Source: Balanoglossus misakiensis (lineage: Eukaryota; Hemichordata). From it: a stretch of 64,000 nt of DNA. The stretch lies in NCBI GenBank assembly GCA_040954595.2, contig CM082578.2:15996001-16060000 (forward strand). Reading direction: 5' to 3'. Shown in pieces: positions 12,413 through 24,700 of the stretch. Numbering within the stretch: position 1 is the first letter of the stretch; every line of letters starts with the position of its first letter. Both the position numbers and the translations under genes were made by a program. The notes beneath the pieces were generated by a model. It ran no database searches and had not been told where the DNA came from. It saw only the letters and a program-made list of their open reading frames with translations.

Positions 12413-15400
12413 CTACATTTTGCCGTATTCTATAGATGGTTTAGATAAATGAATGTAAAAGTTCTAAATTTGACCCATTCTCACTCTAGAGGATTATTAA
12501 TGATTTGCTGTTGGCAATTCTGACATTGGGGGAAGTCTAGAAGTCATTGGTTGATTGGGGTAGATCCAGAAGTTGTACACAAAGTGATCGCCTGGAGCAA
12601 AGGGACTACTTGCAATGAAAGACACCTGTCAAGCTTACAACACGGTCTCGGAATGTGCAAAAAAGTGGTCTCTTTGATCACATGAGAATGCCTGGTGAAT
12701 AGGGTATTCAAATCAACAGTCTCGTCGGATCTTAGCTCTTTACTATTGTTTTTGAATTTTCTCAGACCAGGTATTTTTGGGTATTGAGCTTTTTGTATGA
12801 ATCATCTTGTGTGTGGCATCATTGAAGTCTATGGAAAAAGCAAAATGTCTGCATTTGGAATTTAGCATAGAACAAGGACCATTAAAGCTTCACTAAGTCC
12901 AACTTTGGGCTATTTTCTAGGTATTTTTGTTTCGGGTATCAACTTTGGTTTCTTGTTCTACTCTGTAAAACATATAGAATTGCTCAGTATTTGGCATTTC
13001 AACACAACCCTTTTGAAGTTATCAGCATTGTTATTATTGAAAATTGAATTCGAGTCCGGACTTGCATTAGGACCTGGAGACGTATGCATGCACGGAGCGT
13101 GATGTGTTGTAATTTCATTTCAAGAGTGGTTTCCAGCACATAGACTATCACACACAATATCCATGACACCCAGAGGTGAGAGGCTGATGCAACCTTGCAT
13201 TCAGACGAGCTTTGATCCATACAAACACAGTTGAACCCAGTCTCAACAAAATCAGACGCAAGCTATTCACAAAGTTTATCAGCAGTGCATTCACACAAAC
13301 ACAGCCATCATCACCATTTCACTGAAGGCGTCCACCATACAGTGTCTGCCCCAATGCACTGTGCTATATATTGTGTTATAAATATCATCTTGTTATTCAT
13401 ACAGTTGTGATTGCAAAGGGAATAAACTGAGCATTATCAACAGAGAATAGGTTGGTTGAGTGTAGAAACTATTTAGAATTTCACTTAACAAATTCTCTTG
13501 AGCTATGTCAGCAGGGGTGTAGCTTATATCATAAGCTCAAAAGTATCTGGCAAACTTTCAAAAGTAGATGGTGGAATCGAGGATGGGGGGAGGGGTAAAT
13601 ATTCAAGAAGGAATTAGGGATTGGAGAGGGTGTTCCTTTTGGGGAGAAGCCTTAAGCCGGTTGGGAAAAGCAAAGTCGTTGCTTGTTTTTGCAGACTATC
13701 ACCTCTTATCCCCACCCCTGATTTCAACTAAACTTACAAGAGTGCTTTGTAAGTTTTGTAAAACTTAGGGTCAAGGCTTACGAAGACTCAACTAAGGAAA
13801 AAAAGGGAATGATCTGTTTGCTCAGGGTGGTAGTCAGACTTTAGAGAAATTTGCTTTGATGCAGGACAACAAAAGGGATGTTCTCAGAAAAGCTATGACA
13901 CTGTGACATTTCGTCGACAGTCTCACAATTGCTGCTAATCACAGAGGCGTCTCTGTCGACAAAAGATTTGAAATACTCTACGTCTGTCAATAAACCAACT
14001 GGAAAGCTAAAACTTCAGTTTTTGTTGGTCATTTGTGGAACAAATAAAGACTTCCATGCTAGCTGTTTGCAGTATGTCATACCAGTGCTGTATTCAGTGA
14101 CTATTACATGAGATAAATGCTTATCAAAATCATAATATAACACTTTAAGTTGGCCAAGACCGATCAGAAATGAGTTGGAAGGTGTATATGTCGGACCCCA
14201 TTGGTCTTCTCATTTTCACACCAACATGCGGGCACCTGGCCACTGTAATTCATTCCAGAAAGTAGGTTATCTTGCGGGATACACCCTGCTTTTAGGGGTC
14301 AAGAAACGAGAACGGAATTCGACGAATAAGATCCCTCAGAAATGTTTCCATATCAACTGTTGTCTGCAATCTTGACAACTTTCTGCTACCTCACGAACAG
14401 ATAATTCTCACCAGTGTAGTTCATGTTTCGCTGCAGTTTCTGTGAACTTTGCTAGCTAAACAGTCTTGTGACTTTCTAGATATTAATTGTGAGCCCAAGT
14501 CTTCAAAGTCCAAATATCACTCTGGGAGAGTAATAATGAAATTATCCTGTCAGTGAATAGTTAATGAAATAGCCAAACATTTGTCCAGTTATATGCAGGT
14601 TTTTGTTTTACGGGAGCTAATTATTATATTTTCGAAATTGGTGGCATGTCAATTATTAATGTTTAAAGGTAAACAGAGATGAGAATTGGCCCTATCACAA
14701 CATTGCGACATAGAATTACATTTGGACATTCCCATCTAATGACTTCGACATACCATGCAAAAGTGCGCTATAAAGTTTATTCAGTTCAAGCCATCGTGAT
14801 TGAATGTAATAAATAATAATGTGGAAAGTAGGCCAAGGGTAAAGCAGTGACATTCTTGGGTTTGTTGTTTGTTCAGTGCATAGTTTTCTTTTCTGTACAT
14901 GTTTTGTGTATCTGGATACTTTCTCACTTTTTGTTTCATTAAAGGGGAAGTGTGCTCTGGCTGATTTTTAAATATATGCTAATTTTGGGTTCAGATATCC
15001 AAGAAAAGCCATTTTGCCATGTGTAACGTGTGTCAAAAATGGACAAAAATAGTGGTGGAAGTATAATTGATACTATGATCACACATTGTTTATAGGTGCA
15101 GCCTGATGTGAGGCACTTGTTCAAAATACGGTAAGATGATGAAGCCCTAGAATGCAAAAAAAAAAAATTGCATTGAATGTCATCTGACCACAACAAGATT
15201 CTTGGTTTAAAGGATTGCTTTTGCTGATATTTGACCAAAAATTGGCAAAATCTGGAAATTCTATGACAGGATAAGTCTTTTCCCGCAACTTGTGAAATAA
15301 CAATTGAGCCTTTAAGGAGATTGTTTAGATTTTGAATTGAGGACAATTTGTGTCTAACTTGTAATTTGTCGTAGTTTGATAAAACACAAAGATGTATTTG

Positions 15401-16962
15401 TTCACAGACACCCAGGGCTTAAAACATAAGCCTTCCTGTTCAGTGAACTATTTACTTTGTCAATTACTGTTTCATATCTGGAGTGGTTGCTTAGTGACAC
15501 ATTTTCATACAATTGATTCTCTGTGTATGGCTTAGCTATAAGGCTTAACCTCTTGATAAGTGCATTTATACTTAACCTATGATCTTGCACTGAAAAGTTA
15601 GTATATTATGTAAAAAAAAATATTCTCCTTTCTCATTATTTGTCCGAGAAATAGTATGTAAAGCTAGTGTGAACGATATTCTAATTTGTCAAAAATATTA
15701 CTGTGAAGCCTTCTTTGCATAATGGCCTTTGAAGTACAGAACAGTCTACTCTTGTCAATCATACTCAACTTTTGAAACCCTTGGAATAAAAAAAGTGTGG
15801 TGTTCATGAAATGCCGTGTCAATCTTTCGAGGAAAGAACTTTGCGATTGTAAATTTTCCATTTTACAGTGGTATAAGGGAAGCCACCTGATTTTTCAATG
15901 CAAGACTTGGGCTGTGTTTGGGGTCAATATGTACAGTAGATACCCATGAAAAACGATTAGCTCTGGTCAATACAAGCAATGCATGTTTCTAAACATATGT
16001 CTTCCCTCAATTAATAGGCAAACAATTACATGATACTAGGCAGCAAAAATCCTGTCAAGTGCTGGCCGAGAAGATTTACAATTGATCTAACTGATAATTG
16101 CAGCATCCTATCCTAATGCCGAGATTTTATCTTCAATGTGTATGCAGGTGGTGATTCAAAAATGAGTTAATTTAAAACAGTTTGTGTTAGACTAAAAATT
16201 CCCTCCCATCATTAGGTTAATCGAATTTTATTGTCATCTAGTAAAGTTGTTAAACCAAAGTGTACGTTCTGTGTGACGGCTCAGACTAGTTCAGATTCGC
16301 GTTCATAATGCACAAGTAAGCAAACACATTGAAACTTTAGAAAAATGTGGTCAGTATTTGAAACAGGTGTGTTTGTGAAACCAAAGGACAGACAAACTGT
16401 TTCACCTTCGATAGGACTTTCAGATTACAAGTGTCAACTAATTCTCGCAGCTGTTGAAAGCTGCAAAATGAGCCTTATTAATAGCAACTTGGCACCTTGC
16501 TGGTGGAGTTTACAAATCTACAAAACATTGATCAACCATTGTTTTGATAGCCTGTTTTTCTTGAAGCTTACCAGCACATACCCATTTACAAATACTTGTG
16601 AAAGAGCTTTATCTAATTCTTTCTGCTGCCAAGCCACTTCACCCTTGGAATAGAACTGCTCATTGTTATTGCTCATGGATATTAGTGTGTGTATTCTGGG
16701 AGTAGCGGACTTGAATGAATGCAAGAAGTTGGGGGTCAGAGAAATGAAACTTTTCTTCTCTGCATGTGTAATATGGTCTGTACAAATGTCTAGTCCATGG
16801 CAAACATTTGTTTTCACGGGCCGTGGTTTGAATGAACTGAAAAGTGCAAATTGCATACCACTCCGAGTGCGAGTCATTCCAATGTTAAAACATATATAAC
16901 TGTCAATGAATCTGGACAGTTTACAGCTGTCACTGTTTAACTGTTTGAAGGCCACATTTTCT

Positions 16963-17097
16963 CTGTCAAATTTGGTGTAACTTCACTCATTTTTCTCTAT
17001 TTTCCCGTCTTATTTTAGACAAAATGGACATAATTTTCCATTGTCTTCAGGTCTTGATCAAAATTTAGGAAGAAATGTGGAAAAATTATGAAGGTTA
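16963..17097 (+). repeat. Dispersed repeat pair, copy 1
   Basis: From CTGTCAAATTTGGTG through TTATTTTAGACAAAATGGAC and CTTGATCAAAATTTA; it aligns end to end with 24061-24205 in the same orientation with many substitutions. No coding potential or terminal structure seen. A GGTGTTGAAAGGGTTAA sequence 30 bases beyond resembles one MITE end. Confidence 0.5.
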
Positions 17098-17570
17098 ATT
17101 TTTTAAAAGATGATGACAAATCGACTGGTGTTGAAAGGGTTAATCACTGATACCAAGACTTAATAAGTTGCAGCTTTTCTCTGTGAACATTTATTTGATT
17201 CAAAAACAGGAAGACACAAAAAAGTGGGATGTCCCAAAAATTAAAAGTTGTGGGAACAAACTATAACTGAAAAATACTTTGTTTAAAGTGTCATGAGGTT
17301 GTTTTGTGAAAACAGATATTTGATTAAAATTCGGTGACATCTGTGAAGACTACAAGTTGGTCTAAGCCCTCCCCATTATCAACAGGAAGGTGATGACAAT
17401 CTTGACTGTATAAACAGATTTCGTGGCTTTTGGTGTTCAGTAAGCTGTGTTGCCATGGAGAGTTAATCTCAATTTCACCTAAAAGCATGTACATGTGAAA
17501 TGCCCAAACAAAGTCAAGGTGATGGAAGGGTTCACCTTCAAGTCTTGCTCATATATAGCGCTGACGTATT

Positions 17571-17578
17571 TGACGTCA
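17571..17578. promoter_or_regulatory. Consensus CRE palindrome TGACGTCA
   Basis: Full cAMP-response-element octamer, preceded by a half site (CTGACGTA at 17560) and followed at 17583 by a DR1-like TGACCTTTAACCT. ATATATAG lies at 17551. The cluster is suggestive of a regulatory element; single motifs are weak evidence. Confidence 0.3.
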
Positions 17579-17660
17579 GACTTGACCTTTAACCTTTAAA
17601 ATCAGACCACCAAGACACAGTTTCCTTGACCCATCACAGATACAATTTCTATGGAGTTTA

Positions 17661-17680
17661 ATGGCCAAGTACTTGGCCAT
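17661..17680. repeat. Perfect 20-base palindrome
   Basis: ATGGCCAAGTACTTGGCCAT is its own reverse complement. About 80 bases after a CRE/DR1-like cluster. Function unknown. Confidence 0.6.
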
Positions 17681-18723
17681 GCATTATCAAAAAAATCTTA
17701 AACTTATGTTGTTCACTGCCATCTGCCTATGACTACAATGAGTTGGTTGATGTGCGAAGCTTAATTTTGTCATTCCAAATATCTAACACTTGTTATCATT
17801 CTAAATGCAATTAGCACACATGGAGGTGTTACTGTTTGTTGTTACTTTCCTATAACTATAAACATACAATCATTATCAGTAATATCCAATCAATCAAGAA
17901 GCAATCAGTCAGCTTAACATAAACCAGCCATTTCATTAAAACAATGCACTGATTCTATTCTGACACTCTCATCAATTTGATGCATTAGGGAAAACTGCAG
18001 CAGGTCTGTCTACATGTTCAACCAATTACTTTTGATAGCTCAACTTTTGAAAAAAAAGGCGTGTGACAGGAGACAAAATGTCCAACACAACACGCTCACG
18101 TGTGTATTAAGTAAATTGAATTGTGTACATTCCTTGGGGTTACGTCTAAATGATATCAATGCAGCGATGGTTGAACAGTAGATGAAGACATATTGGAGAC
18201 TGGGGATGTATAGAATTGACTTGAAAAAAGTTTTTAACAGTCAGGAGTTAAGTTTCTCATTCAGGATGAAGATAAATGGAAGATTTTAGCTGGAAACACA
18301 GTGCCCAGCACGTAGACATTGTCACTTTACAGTTTGGAGATGAGTAGATTGCATACCAGAGGTTGATCTGATATATATATATGAGTGTCAGCTGTGTAGA
18401 TTCTATTTGGTCAAGGTTTGGATGGTGTTGAGTTTCAACAATTTATCAGTGCACACAATACTTGGGAGATGCTGACACCCATTCAGGAAAAGTTCACTGA
18501 CTGCCAGAGTATGCACTTCATTGAAAAGTGAAATTCTCATCATTTACTTGTAAAACATTTTGTTGGACATTTATGTGAGAATTGACCTCTGTAACCGAGG
18601 TGACCAGCAATGTTTAAACTCTTAGATTTATCGGATACACTCCAAAGCCCTAGGGGGAAGTTATTCCAAGCCATGAATGGAAGATTATCAATCAGAGTCC
18701 TGTTAGTAAGAGAAAACATATGC

Positions 18724-18900
18724 AATTCTCAAGGTGGTAGCCAATCAAAGACAGTTGTACTCCTCAAGGTAGCTATCAAGAGCAAGAGACGTTTGGAGGC
18801 AACGGATAAAAAAATCTCGTATAATTTTCCAGATACCTAGTTAAAAACAGATGTGCTTCTCAAGGTGGTAGCCAACCGAGACAGGTGAACTTCTCGAGAT
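18724..18900 (+). repeat. Local direct repeat around CTCAAGGTGGTAGCCAA
   Basis: CTCAAGGTGGTAGCCAA occurs at about 18728 and again at about 18859, each followed by AGACAG(T/G)TG and then CT(C/T)CTC. A half copy (CTCAAGGTAGC) lies between. Decayed tandem array with a long unit. Confidence 0.45.
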
Positions 18901-21387
18901 CCCTGATTAAAATTGTTGTATTAATTTTGCTTACTAATACAGTGAACATGTACACAAGAGAGACATATATGACTACTGAACTGGTATCAAGTTGATTGAT
19001 TTAGACATGAATTGACAATGCATCCATTCCAGTAAAGCTCTATAACTGACAATTGATAATTCCGGACCCTTTGAATCACTCCAGGCAAATTGATAGTCCC
19101 TATTTCCTATTTTTATCAGTGAAATTGCCTGTCTCATATAAAGTCTGCTATCTTCTCAGTTTGTGCGGTGTCCTCGACTCAAGAAGATGGTGAACATGTG
19201 GAGTCCTTGACCCACTCATCACAAATCTTGTTCGCACTCCTGAAATGGTCGGAACTGCGCCATACCTAAAAAAATCTTCTCCGGGGATCTGCAGATTCAG
19301 TTTGCGTCCACACTTACTCATTTGAAGTTCTTGGTGTCTGGCTCAGCACAATTTCTGAACCTGACTGTGACCTTGCCGTATCTTGGACGACTCTGACTGA
19401 GACCATGCAAGGACACACTCAAATCTTAGAGGGGACCTAACTTAATTCAACTTCCCCCATACCAGAATCCGCCAGTTCAACACAACATGTCCAAATTGTT
19501 TATTTTGCACTAACTTTAAATGTATGTATAGCTACTCAGAGCCAAACAGTCTGTCCAGTGTTAAATGCAACTTTTAGCACGACTTCTAACAAAACACTTA
19601 GGAAAAGTCAAGGGTAATAATTTGTATTCTAACTTTGGTCACATGATGAAGAAACAAAAGTAAAAGTTTATTTGAATGAGAAAGTTCAGAATTCTTGTGC
19701 ACATGGTTTGTTCTCATTTGTCTGATTGTATCTGATCCACATGTTCTTTTACTGAATAAATCAACATGTCTGACATCGTTGAGAACAATTTTAATGGTCC
19801 TTGCAGTGTAGGAGCAGTGCTATTGAACAGATCATGCATGCGTGTTGGTTATACCAATTGAAAACACCACATGTACATGGCTGTACATCAACACATATAA
19901 ATCTGGGATTATTGGAGTAAAAAATTCACCCAAACTTATACAGATGAGTGTTAAACACATTTTGCAAACCGCTTCCAACTTGGAATGCTGTGAGTCACTA
20001 CAAGTGTCCATGAGATGAAATGCCTGCAAGACACTCTCACAAACCATATGCACGCCCTCAGTGATTGTGCTGAGCACAGTACAGTTGCAACTTCTTGAAT
20101 TTAATATATCTGTATGATGTCTGCAAATCATCTCTGTGATGAAATTTGGATGACTGCATAGAGATATGGAAACAAAGACACAAGATACACATAACATCAT
20201 ACCAGCAATATCAACATGATTAGAACAAATGCTATATCAATTGTGTCCCACTGTTCCAGTCGGCCTCCCACATTGCTCAATTGTGCATGTCCAGTCTAAA
20301 CCAAACTATTCCATATGGTATATGAAGCAGAGACAGCCGAGGTGATGCATCGTTTGACTTTACGGATTCTATGACCTCAACTTATATACAGTAATTGTTT
20401 TTAAAGTCACGTGTATCATCCAGCTGTCTTGATTGACTAGACAGTTGTTGAGAAAAAATGATATTAGAGTTGAGGAGACTGTAGTCTCCTTGCTTGAATT
20501 CAATGTTGGTGATATGCTTCCTGCTCTATAACTATGCCAGGTTTTGGAATGTTCACTTTGTTTAGACTGGGTAGTAAAGTATTGTATTGTGTAATTCAAA
20601 GTACAACGAACTACATATCCCTTCGTGCAGAATTTCAACCCAAAACATGTTGTGTTTTCCATTCAAACTACATTTAGGAAATGATGAAATTGGCTGCAGT
20701 CTGCCTCCATTGGCGAGCAAATAAACTATTGCATATGGTTTTACTTGATAGTATTTTGAACTCTGTATCTAGCCAATGACCTTGAACTTGGTGTCAGAGA
20801 TTGGGGGACACTGTGTCCTGAGTACTCCTACCTCCTTGTTGGTGGCCCTAAAGTATCTGATGGTTTTTGTGGCGTCTTTTTTTATGGTTTACAGGGAACT
20901 GATAAGCATTGATTGAAGTTAATAACTTAACTGCACTTCAGAGTATAAAGTGAACAATAGCGCAGTTATAAAGATCTGCAGTAACCAAAAACCATTTGAT
21001 ATGTTTAAAGTGTCGATACCCTATACCAGCAGTCCACTGCCACTGATACAAAGCAATAGCGTGTTTCAACTGATATGATTGCTGGTGGCAAAAACACTAT
21101 TGGAATCAACTTATGTTCGTTAGACGTCCACTCTCATTAGTCCTGAAATAAAAACAGTTATAAAAACACTTGATTTGATGTACACAGTTTACAGTAAAAG
21201 ATTCTGATTGTGACGAAGGCTATATATCCATACGATGCGTGTGTCTGCCTCTCAGACTTGTTGGCACTATAAGTTGATCTTCAATACTGTTGGAGACAGG
21301 CACAGGGAGTGTACGTCATTATAAATTTACTTGAAATAGTAGACTGAAGATAAACTGTCCATGAGGTTCCTAGATATAAGCTTGTTT

Positions 21388-21480
21388 AAGTCCTCACGGA
21401 CGAAGTCTTTGGGGGGGGGGGGGGCAATAGAGTAGTACCCTTCCATCTGTCTGTCTGTGTGTGTGTGTGTATGCATGTGT
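21388..21480 (+). repeat. Hairpin-type dispersed repeat, copy a
   Basis: AAGTCCTCACGGACGAAGTC followed by a 14-base G tract (21411-21424), then CTGTCTGTCTGTGTG. It shares the CACGGACGAAGTC core and CTGT tail with the copies at 54373 and 56827, but the closing arm has been replaced by the G tract. Lies 175 bases before the first visible exon. Confidence 0.5.
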
Positions 21481-21654
21481 GGGTGTGTGTCTCTATCTAG
21501 AGCCATTAGGCAGAAATGCCCTGACCTATTTCATACAGACTTGGTATTAGGACAATGCACCATGATGTACATATGCATGTCAATTTGTATTGTGATGCAA
21601 TCCAATATAGCTGCAAGACTGACATTTTTTGTGATCTGATTTGCTCTTTTCCAG

Positions 21655-21739
21655 ATCGACATCACCAGAAGGAAAATCATGGCAAAAGAACAGAGAAAGA
21701 AAATAGTTTATTTGAAGAATATTCTCAGGAAACAGAAGA
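21655..21739 (+). CDS. ADAMTS9/20: ADAMTS9/20 exon 1 in window: C-terminal prodomain linker
   Basis: Acceptor ttttccag, donor gtaagt. It encodes a charged, poorly conserved stretch ([16 protein letters not shown]...) of residues 1-28, as expected for the linker before the furin site. It opens with the last two bases of a codon (intron phase 1), so at least one more exon lies upstream. Support is the perfect phase fit to the next exon (GA|T), strong splice sites and the expected basic/acidic composition; there is no direct homology to lean on. Confidence 0.75.
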
Positions 21740-24700
21740 GTAAGTACAATTCAGGCGACACTGACAGGTTCAGCCCAAACATCAGTTGCTATTGCTAGCA
21801 AAATTCCAAATGCACACCACTGCACTCTTGCTGTCACTTACCGACAATGAGAAAAACGTAGCCCTGTTCAATTCGCATTGTCTTTATATATTCGCCATCA
21901 GTCAAAGTAAAGCAACAAAACTGTCATTTTATTCGTTTTGAAAATTCCCTTTCATAGCAACCATTGCAGAGAAATTTAAATCCTCCCGCATCACCTTAAA
22001 AGTTCAAACATCATCATTTTATTTGCTGAATAGTCTCGCCAGTTAGTTTTTCTATGGTATGCAATATTCAGACAATTTACAGTACTGGGCAGTTAACATA
22101 CTGGAGTCTGATCTCTCAAATGCCCACACACTTGGCTGCTGTAGTAAGTGGTCTTTACAATGCTCCCTCTGCACGGGCAGCAGGGGTTAATAGAAAAAGC
22201 TAAAAACAGCCAAAAACAGTGTCCTCCCTGCAGTGCTTTCAATCTGCCTGATTAGCTGCTCCTAATAGAAAATTTACACAGCTTCTTGTGTGGTGTCACC
22301 ATGTAGGCTTAAAGTAAGGAGGGTCAATTATTGTCGTACATGTGTTTACTGAATGTAGACTTGAAAATCCCTGCGGATTTTACTGAAAAATGCTGAACTG
22401 TAAAAAATGTGCGAACTCAGTGAATGTCACAGCTATATGTCAAATTTTACCCGAATTGTGCCATGGTTGCTACCGTATGATGTTTTACTTTTAGGACCGT
22501 TTTGCAGACATTTCATTCCACCATCATCATGCTTTCTTAACCCAACAGGGAGTTTGCTATTGTCAAATCAAGGTATGGTTGATTTTTCAAGAATCAGTGA
22601 ACAAAATCCAGTAATTGTCTTCATAATTTTTACAGTTCATTAGAAAAGAATTCAACAAGACAAGAATCACATCGAAAGAAAAGATCAATATCATACGAAA
22701 GACACGTTGAAACAATGGTAGTGGTAGATTCCAAGATGTATGCATACCATGGAAAAAATTTAGAGCACTATGTTCTTACATTGATGGCTTTGGTAAGTAT
22801 GCTTTTTGTCAAATCAGCTAAGGAACACTTTTCAGTAATTTGTGAAATTTAGAAGTGTTCATCTAAAATGTTTCTGGGACCTGAGCTTTGAATGTTTTGC
22901 TTGAGAATAATTCATTCCGTTTGGGAAGTGGGGGATGGGGGGGGGGGGGGGGGGGGGCAAAGATCAGTTTAAGAGCTAGAAAACACACACATTCTCGAAC
23001 ATAGAGATATATTATTAAGTGAACCCCGGTAATTTCTTTGGGTTTGTGCCCAAGTGCATTTGAATTCAGTCCATGGGAAAACTGTGGTTCTTAACCATAT
23101 TTTAGATCAAGATAACATAAGTTACAAGTAACGTATGTTCAGGGGGTAAATGATGAGTTCTAGAATTTCTTTGATTCCATAAATTATTTACTCTGACATG
23201 GGAATATACAGAACCAAGGGAAGTGTTGAAAGGGATGATATCACTGTCTTTTGACAGTGTTTATTGTGTTGTGTGAGAACTTATTGATTTCGTTCTGACT
23301 ATTGGAACATGCCAATTCATCAGTCAGTAGAACTCTATTCACAGACAACATGGTTTTTGTGTTAAGTCCATATATGAACGCTTTAAGCCAAAATACAGAT
23401 TGGTAACTTGCCAAATTTGCAAAGTTTACTTCTATGGTTGTCTTTGTTTCGCAGGTTAACAGTATTTATAAACATGCCAGTATTGGAAATTTTGTGAACA
23501 TTGTAGTGGTTAAAGTGTTGGTTATCAAAGATGAGAAGGTAAGTGTCCAAGCATTGAAACACTTTCAAGATGCATAATTGTTGGGGGACATTAGCTGTAA
23601 CTTTTACCTTTATTTCCAGTACAAATGTATTATCGTTTTGTGTATCAAGAGCAATTTCTTGCTCTTTGCCAAACATCATGCTAATACATCTAAAAGTACT
23701 CCACCCGTCAACATAGCCTGTATGTGTGTAACGACCATTATCCAACAAATTGCACAATGGGTGTGAAAATACACGATGCATGGTTTCCCACACTTTCATG
23801 ACTTGAAGTTATGATCTGTCGACATATGAATGACAGACAGGGTGTGTCGTGATCCTGTGATATGAAAGCTGATTTTTTCCCCCGATTTCACAGCGCTGAA
23901 CACAAGTTTGACCGTCATTATTCACTGTTTAGAGACAATTACCACCCACATAGCTGTGGAAACATGCAGTAAAGATATCGTGTGATGTTGCAAAGCTGGT
24001 CGTGTCCCTGTTTTTGGGACATTGCTGACATAGCATTGACCCTTGGGACTTCACACTTCGCTGTCAAAATGTGGTGCAAATTTTTATCATTTTCATTCCC
24101 TTTTCTCAATTTTTGCCCTTTATTTTAGACCAAATGGACACAATTTTCAATTGTTTACACGCCTTAATCAAAATTTTATAAAAAAGCAATAAGGTAAAAA
24201 TTATACATTGTGGATATTTCTGTCATACAAGGCAAGGAGGTTTTTGGTCAAAAAATAAAATTGCTTGTCCAGTTTGCTTTACTGTGTCCGGGCATCAGCC
24301 CAGATGTAAATGTAGTACACATACGAGTGACAAACCTTTAAGTTGAATGGGTTATATTTAGCTGTGTTGCATTACCGTACGTATTCACCCACAATGCACT
24401 GCTACTGATCTTTTTTTAACCAACTCTGCTTGAGGAGCGCGCGGCTTTTAATCAAAGCTTAATGGAAGAACAACACAAGAATCTGCCCCATTTCGATTGG
24501 AAAGACATTGAATGATTGCTGTTTTATTGTTACCTTGGATGAGTGCCCATGGTTGCTTCTTGTATCCATTTTCAATTTGCCCAGAGTCATAGTATTTGTT
24601 TGTAAATTACCCCCAGTGTTTTCCCCACAAAGTATAATTTGTTATCTTTTGGCAGTCGGTGGTTTACACAACTTCAGGCGTTTCAACAAACGTCAATAAC

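Larger units (their letters stand above)
1..21654. other. Non-coding upstream region, probably a long 5' intron of the ADAMTS gene
   Basis: I found no exon with recognisable protein similarity on either strand. I looked for the ADAMTS prodomain signature (Cys-switch region and the YxIEPL-type motif) without success. Because the exon at 21655 begins in mid-codon, an exon must exist upstream, either missed here or outside the window. The region holds an ATTC/GTTC microsatellite (2460-2584), three 50-base tandem copies (8669-8824), an inverted repeat (11063-11180), a 23-base G tract (12390-12412), DR1-like motifs and a CRE cluster near 17.55 kb. Confidence 0.6.

Noticed and set aside
17127-17142. 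GGTGTTGAAAGGGTTAA as a further MITE copy
   Set aside because: Only one end is present; no matching left end with TTAA was found nearby.
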